A DNA stretch of 64,000 nt, from positions 62,001 to 126,000 of the forward strand of contig NZ_BMLT01000007.1 of assembly GCF_014645375.1 (NCBI RefSeq), in the 5' to 3' direction. Numbering within the stretch: the first letter of the stretch is position 1; the number at the start of each line of letters is the position of its first letter. Below, piece by piece: positions 8,981 through 17,533 of the stretch. Source of the DNA: Marinobacterium nitratireducens (GTDB lineage Bacteria > Pseudomonadota > Gammaproteobacteria > Pseudomonadales > Balneatricaceae). Below the pieces are notes generated by a model that saw only the letters and a program-made list of their open reading frames with translations, made no database searches and was not told the DNA's origin. A program made the translations under genes and the position numbers.

Positions 8981-9952
8981 TCAGTGTGTGGCGATAATGC
9001 GCTGTACCAGGTCCGTGCCGAATTTCTCGGCGTACTGGTCGATCACCGGCTGGGCCGCCGTGATAAAGGCGCTGCGATCCGGCTCGACCACCTTAACGCC
9101 CTGAGACTTCAGGGTTTCGATATCCTGCTGGAAGTTGTCGACCGCCAGCTTGCGCTGATAGGCGGTGACGTCGGCAAAGATCCGGTCGAACTCAGCGCGC
9201 TGCTCTCGGGACAGCGCTTCCAGCGCGGCCTTGTTGGCGACCACCGGCTTGAACAGGAAGAAATGGCCGGTCAGGGTATAGTTCGGGGCCTGCTCGTAGA
9301 AACGCATATTGCGATAGCCGGAGCTGTCATTCTCGGCGCCGTCGATGGCACCCGTTGCCAGCCCGGTATAGACCTCGCCGTAGGGCATCGGTGTCGCCTT
9401 GGCGCCGAGGGCGTTAAAGGTGTCGATATAAACCGGGCTGCCAATGACACGGACTTTCTGACCTTTCAGATCCGCAGGGGACTCGACGGCTTTTTCCCGG
9501 GTAAAGAGGTGACGCATACCGGCACTCCACCAGCCCAGTACCTCGACGCCGGCTTCGGCCTCGACCTTGCTGGAGACCTCGTCGCCGATGGGGCCGTCGA
9601 CCACGGCCCAGGGGTGACTGTCGGCATCGCGGAAAATAAACGGAATGTCGAAGACGCCGACACTGGGTGCGAAAGCCGAAAGGTTGGCGTTGGCGACGGT
9701 GGTCATCGAAATGGCGCCGATCTGAACCTGCTCGACGGCGTCTTTTTCGCCGCCGACCTGACCCTGCGGGAAGATCTTAAGCTCGATACCGGCATTGCTA
9801 TCCTGCAACTGCCTGGCCAGCTCGTTGAAGGCCTCGTGAGAGGCTTCGCCCGGTGGGTTGACATGGGCAACGGTTAGCTCGAGCGCGCCGGCCAGGGTGG
9901 AGAGCGAAAGGCCGATGACGGCGGCGGGGAGCATGCGAAGGATTTTTTTCAT
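8981..9952 (-). CDS. dctP: TRAP transporter solute-binding protein (DctP family)
   Basis: Periplasmic receptor of the TRAP system, 323 residues. The start is the ATG at 9952, with AAGGAA upstream, followed by a clean Sec signal peptide (MKKILRMLPAAVIGLSLSTL, cleaved near AGALELT). DctP features include LKGQKVRVIGSPVYIDTFNALGAK (seen here in parts), MPYGEVYTGLATGAIDGAEN and an Arg (KVRV) that usually binds the ligand carboxylate. The ligand is likely an acid; the regulon context does not name it. It precedes dctQ by 63 bp. Confidence 0.94.
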   Translation of the reverse strand: MKKILRMLPAAVIGLSLSTLAGALELTVAHVNPPGEASHEAFNELARQLQDSNAGIELKIFPQGQVGGEKDAVEQVQIGAISMTTVANANLSAFAPSVGVFDIPFIFRDADSHPWAVVDGPIGDEVSSKVEAEAGVEVLGWWSAGMRHLFTREKAVESPADLKGQKVRVIGSPVYIDTFNALGAKATPMPYGEVYTGLATGAIDGAENDSSGYRNMRFYEQAPNYTLTGHFFLFKPVVANKAALEALSREQRAEFDRIFADVTAYQRKLAVDNFQQDIETLKSQGVKVVEPDRSAFITAAQPVIDQYAEKFGTDLVQRIIATH

Positions 9953-10211
9953 ATTGTGTTCCTTTGAGTGCACTTGGTTTCTGCTATTGACCGGGCGTGC
10001 CAACAGCTTCCCTGCCTGCTGGCACGCCACACCACAGAAACGCGCGCAGGTGCGCGTGTCCATGGCGTTCACATTGGCTTGCGGCCAATGATGAAGCCTC
10101 CCTGCTTCATGAGTTTGCCACTGGGGCGGGTTGATGATTTCGGCGTCCGGCCTCAGGCGTCTGCAGGATGGCCTCGTCGGGGCGTCTTGCCTTCACGGCC
10201 GGTAAAAACGC

Positions 10212-11039
10212 TCAGCTCCGGGCCGGTTCCATACCGAAAAACCGGCTGATGGCCATTGCCTGTCCCAGCAGCGCCTTATGACCCTCGACGACCGTGCAGC
10301 AGGTGGCTCGGGCCTGTGACAGCAGCGGCGTGACCGGCGGAGCCATGATCATGTCGGCGACGACCTGGCCGGCGGTCAGCTTGTCAGCGTCAAGGGGCAA
10401 CGGGTCGGTTGCACGCATCCCCAGTGGCGTGGCGTTGGTGACGATGTCGAAGCCGGAGGGATCGGAAGAGCCCCTGCGGATATCGAGGCTCGGGAAGGCG
10501 CTGCGAAGGCGCCGGACCAGCGACTCGACCTTGTCGTCGTCGGTATCGACCAGGCAGAGCCTGTTCACGCCACGTCGCGCCAGCGATACGGCGACGGCGC
10601 AACCGGCGCCGCCGGTTCCCACCACCAGGGCGGACTTGCCGGCCGGCTCGACGCCGCAGTCCAGCAGACCGTTCAGGTAGCCTTCGCCGTCGAAGATTTC
10701 ACCGATCCAACGACCGTCGGAATCGCGGCGGATGGCATTCACCGCGCCCACCAGCCGGGCCTGCTCTGAAGCCTGGTCAACCAGGTTCAGCAGGGCCGGC
10801 TTGTGCGGAATGGTGGCTATAATGCCGGCCAGATTGGGACAGCTGCGAAGCACAGGAACCGCCGCCTTCAGCTGTTCGGATGGCAGCTGCAGGGGGACGA
10901 ACACGGCGTCGTGGCCGCCCTCGGCCGCCAGTCGGTTGAACAGTTCGGTGGAGCGGATCTGACGGATGGGATCGCCCACCACCAGATACAGCCGCGTGGT
11001 GCCGGTAATATGCAAAAGGGCAGGACCCGTAAGACTCAT
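10212..11039 (-). CDS. Shikimate/quinate dehydrogenase-like oxidoreductase
   Basis: A 275-residue AroE-family NAD(P)-dependent dehydrogenase. It has the substrate-domain lysine motif ATIPHK, the nucleotide-binding loop VVGTGGAGCAVAVSLARRG, NATPLGM and a C-terminal EGHKALLGQA like AroE's EGxxMLxxQ. The ATG at 11039 has AAGGAG upstream and is preferred over earlier in-frame codons. It lies in a TRAP transporter operon rather than with aromatic biosynthesis genes, so a catabolic role on a shikimate-like cyclic polyol acid is more likely than AroE housekeeping; this is inference. A decayed copy of its 5' end is at 6731-6876. Confidence 0.85.
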   Translation of the reverse strand: MSLTGPALLHITGTTRLYLVVGDPIRQIRSTELFNRLAAEGGHDAVFVPLQLPSEQLKAAVPVLRSCPNLAGIIATIPHKPALLNLVDQASEQARLVGAVNAIRRDSDGRWIGEIFDGEGYLNGLLDCGVEPAGKSALVVGTGGAGCAVAVSLARRGVNRLCLVDTDDDKVESLVRRLRSAFPSLDIRRGSSDPSGFDIVTNATPLGMRATDPLPLDADKLTAGQVVADMIMAPPVTPLLSQARATCCTVVEGHKALLGQAMAISRFFGMEPARS

Positions 11040-11076
11040 GGAGGACTCCTTGATCATTGCTTGGCAGCTACACGGC

Positions 11077-11859
11077 CTAGAATCGAGGCAGCAGCAGGCC
11101 GCCATCGGCCGAGATGGCCTGGCCCGCGGTATAGGGCAGGCCTCCGGTCACCAGGGTGCGTACAATTCGACCGATATCCTCGGGCTGGCCCAGGCGGCGG
11201 ATCAGCGTCAGGCCATCTTCGTCGATACGTTTCTGGTAGCTGTTCTTGCCCAGGCGGGACATGTCCGTTTCGATCAGTCCCGGTTGCACGTCGAAGACGC
11301 CGATGCCGTCTTCGGCAAGGCGCGCGGCGAACAATTTGGAGGTCATGCTCGCGGCTGTCTTCGATACGCAATACTCGCCGCGAACGATGGACGCCGCTAC
11401 GGCGTTGGACGAGCTGATGTTGACGAGGCTGTACTCCAGGTCGCTGGTGCGTTCGCGTGACAGCAGCCTGCGGGCGAAAGCCTGACAGAGAAAGAAAACC
11501 GCCTTGGCGTTGACGTTCTGGCAGTGGTCGTAGCTCGCTTCAGTTACCTCGAGCAGGTCGCCTCGGCTGAATACCGATACGCCGGCGTTGTTGACCAGCG
11601 TGGTCAGCGGGCCCAGGTCGCGTTCGACCTGGTCGAGCATGGCCTCGTGTGCATCAATTTGGCCGACATCGCCGGTGACACACGCCACTTTGACGCCGCA
11701 GTCGGTAATCTCCCGAGCCGTGGCGGCGAGCTCTGCTGTTTCGTTGCGGGCATTGAGGGCGATATCGAAGCCGGCCTCAGCCAACGCCAGGGCAATGCCG
11801 CGGCCGATGCCTCGGCTGCTGCCGGTTATGAATGCGACCTGTCGAGTAACCTTCGTCAT
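11077..11859 (-). CDS. Short-chain dehydrogenase/reductase (SDR), FabG-like
   Basis: A 260-residue classical SDR. It has cofactor motif TGSSRGIGRG, NNAGVS, the catalytic serine region NISSSNA and YCVSK for the catalytic Tyr/Lys pair. PGLIETDM and the end YTAGQAISADGGLLLPRF are typical. The chosen ATG (11859) has GAGGG upstream. It is first in the TRAP operon and diverges from the ABC operon across a region with two operators. It is clearly related to the second SDR at 31494-32261, sharing RGEYC-SK and GQ-DGGL patterns, so the two probably act on related sugar or polyol intermediates. Confidence 0.9.
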   Translation of the reverse strand: MTKVTRQVAFITGSSRGIGRGIALALAEAGFDIALNARNETAELAATAREITDCGVKVACVTGDVGQIDAHEAMLDQVERDLGPLTTLVNNAGVSVFSRGDLLEVTEASYDHCQNVNAKAVFFLCQAFARRLLSRERTSDLEYSLVNISSSNAVAASIVRGEYCVSKTAASMTSKLFAARLAEDGIGVFDVQPGLIETDMSRLGKNSYQKRIDEDGLTLIRRLGQPEDIGRIVRTLVTGGLPYTAGQAISADGGLLLPRF

Positions 11860-11918
11860 CAGTTGAACCCTCAATTAGATTGCCGTGTACACCTGTACCA
11901 ATCCAGGCTGCCGATCAA

Positions 11919-11942
11919 TAAGTAAGTAACCAGTTATATAAT
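11919..11942 (-). promoter_or_regulatory. TetR-type operator before the SDR/TRAP operon
   Basis: AGTAAC (11925-11930), centre CA, GTTATA (11933-11938), extended on both sides by AT-rich sequence. A weaker match to the shared operator, about 60 bp upstream of the SDR start. It is a plausible control site for the leftward operon. Confidence 0.55.
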
Positions 11943-12031
11943 AATCATTCCGTGATACTGTCAAGCCCGGCGATTGCCGCTGGCGCTTGTGGACATGACA
12001 CCGCAGCAGCTGCGTTAGCGCCTCACGGGTG

Positions 12032-12089
12032 TTGATAACCGCGTTTCAGAGTGCTATAAATGCAAACATCTAAATAACTGGTTAGTTAT
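12032..12089 (+). promoter_or_regulatory. Promoter and TetR-type operator for the ABC operon
   Basis: TTGATA (12032-12037), 17-bp spacer, TATAAA (12055-12060) with TGC extension. The operator AATAAC-TG-GTTAGT (12073-12086) follows at the expected start point. The layout duplicates that of the porin promoter at 5215-5271, including the text GTTGATAACCGC and AGAGTGCTATAAAT. Confidence 0.78.
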
Positions 12090-12164
12090 TTATTGGTAGA
12101 TTTCTGATGGTTCCGCGCCGGAGCCATCGGGGCCGAGTGGTTCAGAAAAAAAAGGATAACCACC

Positions 12165-13274
12165 ATGTCGTTTATCAAGAAGTTCGTCGAAGAAAGCACC
12201 CTGTCGCGTCGCAAGTTCCTTCTCAACAGTGCGATGGGTTTCGGTGGCGTGGCGGCCGCTGCAGCGCTGGGCCCCATGGGCGTCGCCGTGGCATCGACCA
12301 AGCCGACGCTCGCCTGGGGCTACCGCACGCCCGATAACCCTTACTGGAATTCCATTGTTTCCGGCGGTGAGAGCTTCGCCAGGTCGGTGGGGCAGGATCT
12401 GACGCACCTGATTCACGGCGGCAACAACGAGAAGATCCTTGCCGACGTCAAGGCGCTGTTGTCGAAGACCGGCGGTAATCTGGCTCTGGCGGTCGACGCC
12501 AACGACTCGCCGAATGCCCGCTCGATTGTCGAGGCCTGCGCCGACAAGGGCGGTTTCGTCAGCACCATCTGGAACAAGACCGACGATCTGCATCCCTGGG
12601 ATTATGGCGACAACTATGTCTGCCATATCAGTTGGTCCGACTACCAGCCTGCCCAGGATACCGCCCGGCTTCTGCTCGAGGCGATCGGCGGCAAGGGCGG
12701 TATCGTCGGTATCGGCGGCATCGCGTCGAACGTGCCGGCCATCGAGCGCAAGGCGGGTCTGATGAAGGTGCTGGAAGAGTACCCGGACGTCGAGTTGCTG
12801 GACTGGCAGGCGGCTGACTGGAGTACCTCCAAGGCCAACACCGTCATGTCCACGATGCTGACCCGCTTCGGTGACGAGATAAAGGGCGTCTTTTCCTCCA
12901 ACGATTCCATGACCTTGGGCATTATCGAGGCGCTGCGCGCCGAAGGCCTGGCCGGCGAGATCCCGATCGTGTCGTACGACGGCACCGCGGATGTGGTCAA
13001 GCTGGTGATGGCGGGCGAAGTACTCTGCACCGTCAGCACCAACCCTTACTGGGCCGGCGGAATCGCGCTGTCACTGGCCTACCATGCCGCGGTCGGCAGC
13101 TTCAAGCCGTCGGATGAGCCGCATGCGCACCGCGAGTTCCTCGGTCCGGCAATCATGATTACCCAGCAGGACGCCCAGGCCTGGTACGACAATCAGATCG
13201 CGCAGACTCCGGAATATGACTGGAAGGATTACTGGAAATACTCCAGCGGGCAGATGACTTACGACAAGGTCTGA
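12165..13274 (+). CDS. Sugar-type ABC transporter substrate-binding protein (Tat-exported)
   Basis: Periplasmic-binding protein of the ribose/xylose type (Peripla_BP_4 fold), 369 residues. It carries a twin-arginine signal peptide with SRRKF at residues 14-18 followed by a hydrophobic alanine/glycine stretch, so export is probably by Tat, after folding. GVFSSNDSMTLGIIEALRAEG and IPIVSYDGTADVVKLV match the hinge and ligand regions of sugar receptors. It is first of a four-gene ABC operon. The ligand is not readable; a sugar, polyol or derivative is likely. Confidence 0.9.
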   Translation: MSFIKKFVEESTLSRRKFLLNSAMGFGGVAAAAALGPMGVAVASTKPTLAWGYRTPDNPYWNSIVSGGESFARSVGQDLTHLIHGGNNEKILADVKALLSKTGGNLALAVDANDSPNARSIVEACADKGGFVSTIWNKTDDLHPWDYGDNYVCHISWSDYQPAQDTARLLLEAIGGKGGIVGIGGIASNVPAIERKAGLMKVLEEYPDVELLDWQAADWSTSKANTVMSTMLTRFGDEIKGVFSSNDSMTLGIIEALRAEGLAGEIPIVSYDGTADVVKLVMAGEVLCTVSTNPYWAGGIALSLAYHAAVGSFKPSDEPHAHREFLGPAIMITQQDAQAWYDNQIAQTPEYDWKDYWKYSSGQMTYDKV

Positions 13275-13365
13275 AATCCCGCGGTATAGCTGCTGCAGGC
13301 AGCGTATGCGCAATTTTTCGCTGCCTGTATTCAATAAATCTAAATGCAGTATTGGAGGCAATAAG

Positions 13366-14328
13366 ATGTCAAAGGTACTTAGTAAAGAATTTCTGCAAAG
13401 ATGGGCACCTCTTATTGTCCTTTTCAGTCTTTGTATCATCGTATCGATTATCAACCCCAACTTCCTCTCAGTGCGTAATTTTGCGCGGCTGGCAACGTCC
13501 TCGGCAGCGCCGCTGATGCTGGCGATAGGCGTCACTTTCATCATCATCATGGGTTCTATCGACCTCTCCATGGAGGGGGTAATGGCCTTCTGTGGTGCAT
13601 CACTGGCCGTGGTCATGCTCCAGTTCAACAGTTTTGTGGAGTGGGGCTTTCTGGCGATTCCGGTGGCCATTGTTTTCGGTGTCGCGATCGGTTTCGTGAA
13701 CGGTCTGATACACGTCAAGCTCAAAATTCCATCCTTTCTGGTGAGCCTCGGTATCGGTTTTTCCTGTATCGGCTTGACGATGGTTATGACCGGTGGCGTC
13801 CGTGTTTCTGCCAGCGATAAAGCTTTCCGCCTGTTGCTGACGGAAAGATTCTTTGGTTTTCCGCTAATGGTCTATGTGGCATTTGCCGCTCTGCTACTGG
13901 CCTATTTCATTCAGAAAAAGACCGCTCTGGGCCGCAACCTCTATGCCATTGGCGGCGGCGAAGAGCTGGCGCACGCGTCGGGTGTCAAGGTCGAGCGAGT
14001 TCGGATTATCGCCTTTGCGCTGGCCGGCGCCTTCTATGCCCTGGGTGCGATGTTCGCGGTCGCTCAGATCGGCTCGGTCGCCAGCAACCTCGGTACCGGC
14101 TTCATGTTCGTGTCGATTACCTCAGTGGTCGTCGGCGGAACCGCGCTGATGGGCGGGATCGGCGGCGTCTGGCAAACACTGGTCGGCGTGCTGATCGTTG
14201 CCGTTATCAGCAACGGCATGGTGCTGGTCGGTCTGCCGACATACATCCAGGAGGGAGTGCTCGGGGTGCTGGTCATTCTTGCGGTCGCCCTGGCCACCAA
14301 CCGTAAAGCCATTCAGCTCGTGAAGTGA
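13366..14328 (+). CDS. ABC transporter permease (RbsC/BPD_transp_2 family)
   Basis: Inner-membrane permease of a ribose-type importer, 320 residues. The ATG at 13366 has TTGGAGG upstream and is preferred over an earlier in-frame codon. The hallmark cytoplasmic loop is present: KTALGRNLYAIGGGEELAHA SGV, preceded by membrane helices including GVTFIIIMGSIDLSMEGVM. It lies 91 bp after the receptor gene and 7 bp before the ATPase gene. The operon has two different permeases, as in heterodimeric sugar importers. Confidence 0.92.
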   Translation: MSKVLSKEFLQRWAPLIVLFSLCIIVSIINPNFLSVRNFARLATSSAAPLMLAIGVTFIIIMGSIDLSMEGVMAFCGASLAVVMLQFNSFVEWGFLAIPVAIVFGVAIGFVNGLIHVKLKIPSFLVSLGIGFSCIGLTMVMTGGVRVSASDKAFRLLLTERFFGFPLMVYVAFAALLLAYFIQKKTALGRNLYAIGGGEELAHASGVKVERVRIIAFALAGAFYALGAMFAVAQIGSVASNLGTGFMFVSITSVVVGGTALMGGIGGVWQTLVGVLIVAVISNGMVLVGLPTYIQEGVLGVLVILAVALATNRKAIQLVK

Positions 14329-14335
14329 GGGTGCC

Positions 14336-15841
14336 ATGCTGGAATTCAAAAAAGTAGAAAAAACCTTTCCCGGGGTGCGGGCCCTCAAGGGTATCGATTT
14401 CGAGATCAAGCGCGGCGAGATCGTCGGCCTGGTGGGCGAGAACGGTGCCGGTAAGTCGACCCTGATGAAGGTCATTTACGGTGCCTACCAGCACGATGGC
14501 GGCGAGGTTCTGATCAACGGCACGCCGGTGGTCTTCAGGAATCCCCGCGATGCCATGGAAAACGGCATCGGCATGGTGTTTCAGGAACAGTCGCTGATCA
14601 CCAACCTGACGGTGATGGAGAACATCTTTCTCGGCTTCGAAGCCCAGTTCATGAAGTTCGGCATCATCAACTGGCGCAAAATGGCCCAGGCGGCGTGCGA
14701 GCAGCTGAAGAAGGTCAAGCTTGACGTCGATCCCTATACCACGACCTCGGAGCTGTCCTTCACTCAGCGCCAGCTGGTGGAGCTGGCCAAGGTGCTGACG
14801 CTCGAAGAGCGCGTGGAAGGTGATCTGGTGATACTGCTGGACGAACCGACCTCGGTGCTGCCGCGCAAGGAGATCGAACTGCTGTTCGACCTGGTCCGTG
14901 AGCTGCGCAGCCGCGCCTCTTTCGTTTTCGTATCGCACCGCATGGACGAGGTCATCGAGCTCTCCGACCGTATCTATGTAATGAAGGACGGTGAAGTGGT
15001 CGATGTCGTCGACAGTGACGGCTGTGACGTCGATGCCATTCAGCACAAGATGGTCGGTCGTGAAATCGACAAGCGCTATTACCGCGAAGACAAAAAGCAT
15101 CCCTACCAGCAGAACAAGGTGCTGGTGGAGACACGCAATCTCGGCAAGGAAGGCGAGTTCAGCGATGTATCGCTGAAGCTTCGTGCCGGTGAGGTGCTGG
15201 CCCTGGTGGGTACCGAGGGTTGCGGTACCGAAGGGGTGATCCGCAGCATTTTCGGCCTCGATAAGCCCACGGCCGGCGAGCTTTATTTAAATGGTGAGCC
15301 GGTGCGCGCCTTCAGCGCATTCAATGGTGTGCGCAGTGGCGTCGGTTATATCCCCAGGGAGCGCAAGATCGAAGGTATTGTCGGTGGCATGTCGGTGGTC
15401 GAGAACATGACCCTGGCGAACATGCAGGATTACAGCACCTGGGGCGTTTTCAAATCAGGTGTCGAGCGCGAGCTGGCCGAGCAGTGGGTCAGCAAGCTTT
15501 CGATCAAGACCGCCACCATCGACACCCATTGCGGCAATCTTTCCGGCGGCAATCAGCAGAAGGTTGTGCTCTCGAAATGGCGCAGCGCCGGCGCCAAGAT
15601 CATTTTGCTCGACCATCCGACCCGTGGCCTCGATATCGGCGCCAAGGAAGACGTTTATGACATGGTGCGGGAAATGTGCGACGACGGCTGCGGTGTCATT
15701 CTGATCGCCGATACACTCGAAGAAGCGCTTGGACTGGCCCATACCATCGCAGTCTTCAAGGATGGCGAAATTCAGAAGTGGTTCGAAAGCGGTGGTGATC
15801 ACCAGCCCGACCAGTACGACCTTTTGCATTACATGATCTGA
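14336..15841 (+). CDS. Sugar-type ABC transporter ATPase (RbsA/XylG family)
   Basis: A fused two-domain ATPase of 501 residues. The first domain has Walker A GENGAGKST, signature-like LSFTQRQLVELAK and Walker B VILLDEPTS. The second domain has the degenerate GTEGCGTEG in place of Walker A, the signature LSGGNQQKVVLSKW and IILLDHPTRGLDIGAKEDVY. One functional and one degenerate site is normal for this family. The first-domain LSFTQ signature departs from the usual LSVGQ. It is coupled to both permease genes (7 bp and 15 bp gaps). Confidence 0.95.
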   Translation: MLEFKKVEKTFPGVRALKGIDFEIKRGEIVGLVGENGAGKSTLMKVIYGAYQHDGGEVLINGTPVVFRNPRDAMENGIGMVFQEQSLITNLTVMENIFLGFEAQFMKFGIINWRKMAQAACEQLKKVKLDVDPYTTTSELSFTQRQLVELAKVLTLEERVEGDLVILLDEPTSVLPRKEIELLFDLVRELRSRASFVFVSHRMDEVIELSDRIYVMKDGEVVDVVDSDGCDVDAIQHKMVGREIDKRYYREDKKHPYQQNKVLVETRNLGKEGEFSDVSLKLRAGEVLALVGTEGCGTEGVIRSIFGLDKPTAGELYLNGEPVRAFSAFNGVRSGVGYIPRERKIEGIVGGMSVVENMTLANMQDYSTWGVFKSGVERELAEQWVSKLSIKTATIDTHCGNLSGGNQQKVVLSKWRSAGAKIILLDHPTRGLDIGAKEDVYDMVREMCDDGCGVILIADTLEEALGLAHTIAVFKDGEIQKWFESGGDHQPDQYDLLHYMI

Positions 15842-15856
15842 ATGTTGGAGCGAAAG

Positions 15857-16876
15857 ATGACTAAAGATAAAATACTGCAGGCTCCGGATATGAATGTCTC
15901 AGCTGAAGAAAGAGCGGCCGGTGGCCGCAAATCGATTTCGAAAGAGCAGGTCACCAAATACCTGCCGTACATTACGCTTTTCAGCCTGGTGGCGCTGATC
16001 AGTCTCTACGATCCCGCCTTCCTGAAACTCGAAAACCTGCTGCAGACGGCGCAGGACATCTCGACGCTCTTTATCATGGCGCTGGGGATGACCTTCGTAA
16101 TCTATATTGCCGGTATCGATCTGTCCTCGCAGTCCGTCGCCAGCATGACGACCGTCATCGTGGCCTTGCTGTTGCCGAGCTTCGGCATCGGTGCCGCGCT
16201 GGCCGCAGTGATCATTGGTGCCGTCTTTGGCATGGCTTCGGGCCTGGTGCACACCCGGTTCAAGATCGCGTCCTTCATCGCCACGCTCGCGGTCGGGGGC
16301 ATCGCCTATGCCACCGGTCAGGTGGTGTCGGGTCAGCGCTCGACCTATATGCCCGCGGACCTGCGTGAGCAGAGCATGGGCTGGATGGTCGGCAATACTG
16401 CCGGTATCCCCCACGAGATCTTCGTCGCCCTTGCGCTGCTGCTGATCGCGCTGTTCATCGAACGGCGCACGGTGTTCGGCCGCAGCCTCAAGGCGGTGGG
16501 TTCGGGCGAGCTGGCGGCCGTCGCCAGCGGCCTTAAGGTGACCAAGATCAAGGTGATGACCTTTGCGCTGTCGGGAGCCTTCGCCGCCATGGCCGGTGTC
16601 ATGCTGGCGACCCGCCTTTCCGGCGGCTCCCCGACCATGGCCGATCAGTTTCTGCTGCCGGCGATAGTTGCGGTGCTGGTCGGCGGAACGCCGCTGACCG
16701 GTGGTGTTGGCGGGGTGCTGAATACCCTGATCGGTGCGCTGATCGTTGCGGTGATTCGTACCAGCATGACTTATCTGGAAGTGCCGGCCGAGGCGCAACA
16801 GATTTTCTTCGGTGTGGTACTGATCGCCGCCATCGCGCTGACCATCGACCGCTCCAAGGTCAAGGTAGTCAAGTAG
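15857..16876 (+). CDS. ABC transporter permease (RbsC/BPD_transp_2 family)
   Basis: Second permease of the importer, 339 residues. The ATG at 15857 is chosen because GGAG (15847-15850) lies before it; an ATG at 15842 immediately after the ATPase stop lacks one. It has the family loop RRTVFGRSLKAVGSGELAAV and GIDLSSQSVASMTTVIVALL. It differs clearly from the first permease, so the transporter probably uses a heterodimeric membrane part. A bidirectional terminator follows. Confidence 0.92.
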   Translation: MTKDKILQAPDMNVSAEERAAGGRKSISKEQVTKYLPYITLFSLVALISLYDPAFLKLENLLQTAQDISTLFIMALGMTFVIYIAGIDLSSQSVASMTTVIVALLLPSFGIGAALAAVIIGAVFGMASGLVHTRFKIASFIATLAVGGIAYATGQVVSGQRSTYMPADLREQSMGWMVGNTAGIPHEIFVALALLLIALFIERRTVFGRSLKAVGSGELAAVASGLKVTKIKVMTFALSGAFAAMAGVMLATRLSGGSPTMADQFLLPAIVAVLVGGTPLTGGVGGVLNTLIGALIVAVIRTSMTYLEVPAEAQQIFFGVVLIAAIALTIDRSKVKVVK

Positions 16877-16952
16877 CGGCCCATAATCTGCAGGCTTTGC
16901 GGCGGGTTCTGTCGAAGGATGGAGCCCGCTTTTTCGTTCCCGCTGAACAAAA

Positions 16953-16982
16953 AAAAAGCGCCGGCAAATACCGGCGCTTTTT
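16953..16982. terminator. Bidirectional Rho-independent terminator
   Basis: A 12-bp stem (AAAAAGCGCCGG 16953-16964 and its mirror 16971-16982) with a 6-nt loop, A-tract on one side and T-tract on the other. It serves the ABC operon on the plus strand and the GlcG/HbpS-like gene on the minus strand. Confidence 0.9.
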
Positions 16983-16993
16983 CATCGACAACC

Positions 16994-17437
16994 TCAGGTT
17001 CCCTGGGGTGATTCAGCCAGGCCGAGCGCTGCAAGGGCGGCGCGAGCGCATTCGACATCTTCAGTTTCGGTTGCTCCCGACACGCCGATGCCGCCGATCA
17101 GCTGGCCATCGCCGTAGATCGGCAGGCCGCCGGGAAAGACCAGTATGCGTTCCCTGTTCGCCAGCCCCATGGCCAGGGCCGGGCGGCTGGCAGCTCTCTC
17201 GTGAAAGGCTTGGGTAGAGGTATGAAGGGTCGCCGCCGTATAGGCCTTGTCGATGGCGAAGCCGATCGCGGGTGGGCGTACCCGATCGGTCCGCAACAGG
17301 GCGACCGGATGGCCCGCGGGGTCGCAGACGGTGGCACAGATTTCGATATTCGTTGACCGGGCGTGCTCGATGGCGGCCTGGGCCAGCTTACCGGCGAGCT
17401 CTGACTTGATGAAGTAATGGGTGACAAAAGAATTCAT
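16994..17437 (-). CDS. GlcG/HbpS-family protein (DUF336)
   Basis: A small 147-residue protein of the HbpS/GlcG family, recognised by DPAGHPVALLRTDR, KAYTAATLHTST, a central proline/glycine run VFPGGLPIYGDGQLIGGIGV and SGATETEDVECARAAL. Family members occur in many catabolic operons and some bind haem; the role in such operons is generally unknown. No signal peptide is seen. It lies 97 bp after the AKR gene on the same strand and is likely cotranscribed with it. Confidence 0.85.
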   Translation of the reverse strand: MNSFVTHYFIKSELAGKLAQAAIEHARSTNIEICATVCDPAGHPVALLRTDRVRPPAIGFAIDKAYTAATLHTSTQAFHERAASRPALAMGLANRERILVFPGGLPIYGDGQLIGGIGVSGATETEDVECARAALAALGLAESPQGT

Positions 17438-17533
17438 GGGGTTTCCAGCAGTTGAAAAAAAGGCGGCGCTGGGGGCAGGCCGCCGAAGGCGCCGCGCCTT
17501 GGCGGCGGGGCGGGGAGGTATTTCAGACCTGGG

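Noticed and set aside
10212-11039. The AroE-like gene as the housekeeping shikimate dehydrogenase
   Set aside because: It lies in a regulated TRAP operon with a decayed duplicate nearby; a catabolic role is more plausible, though not proven.
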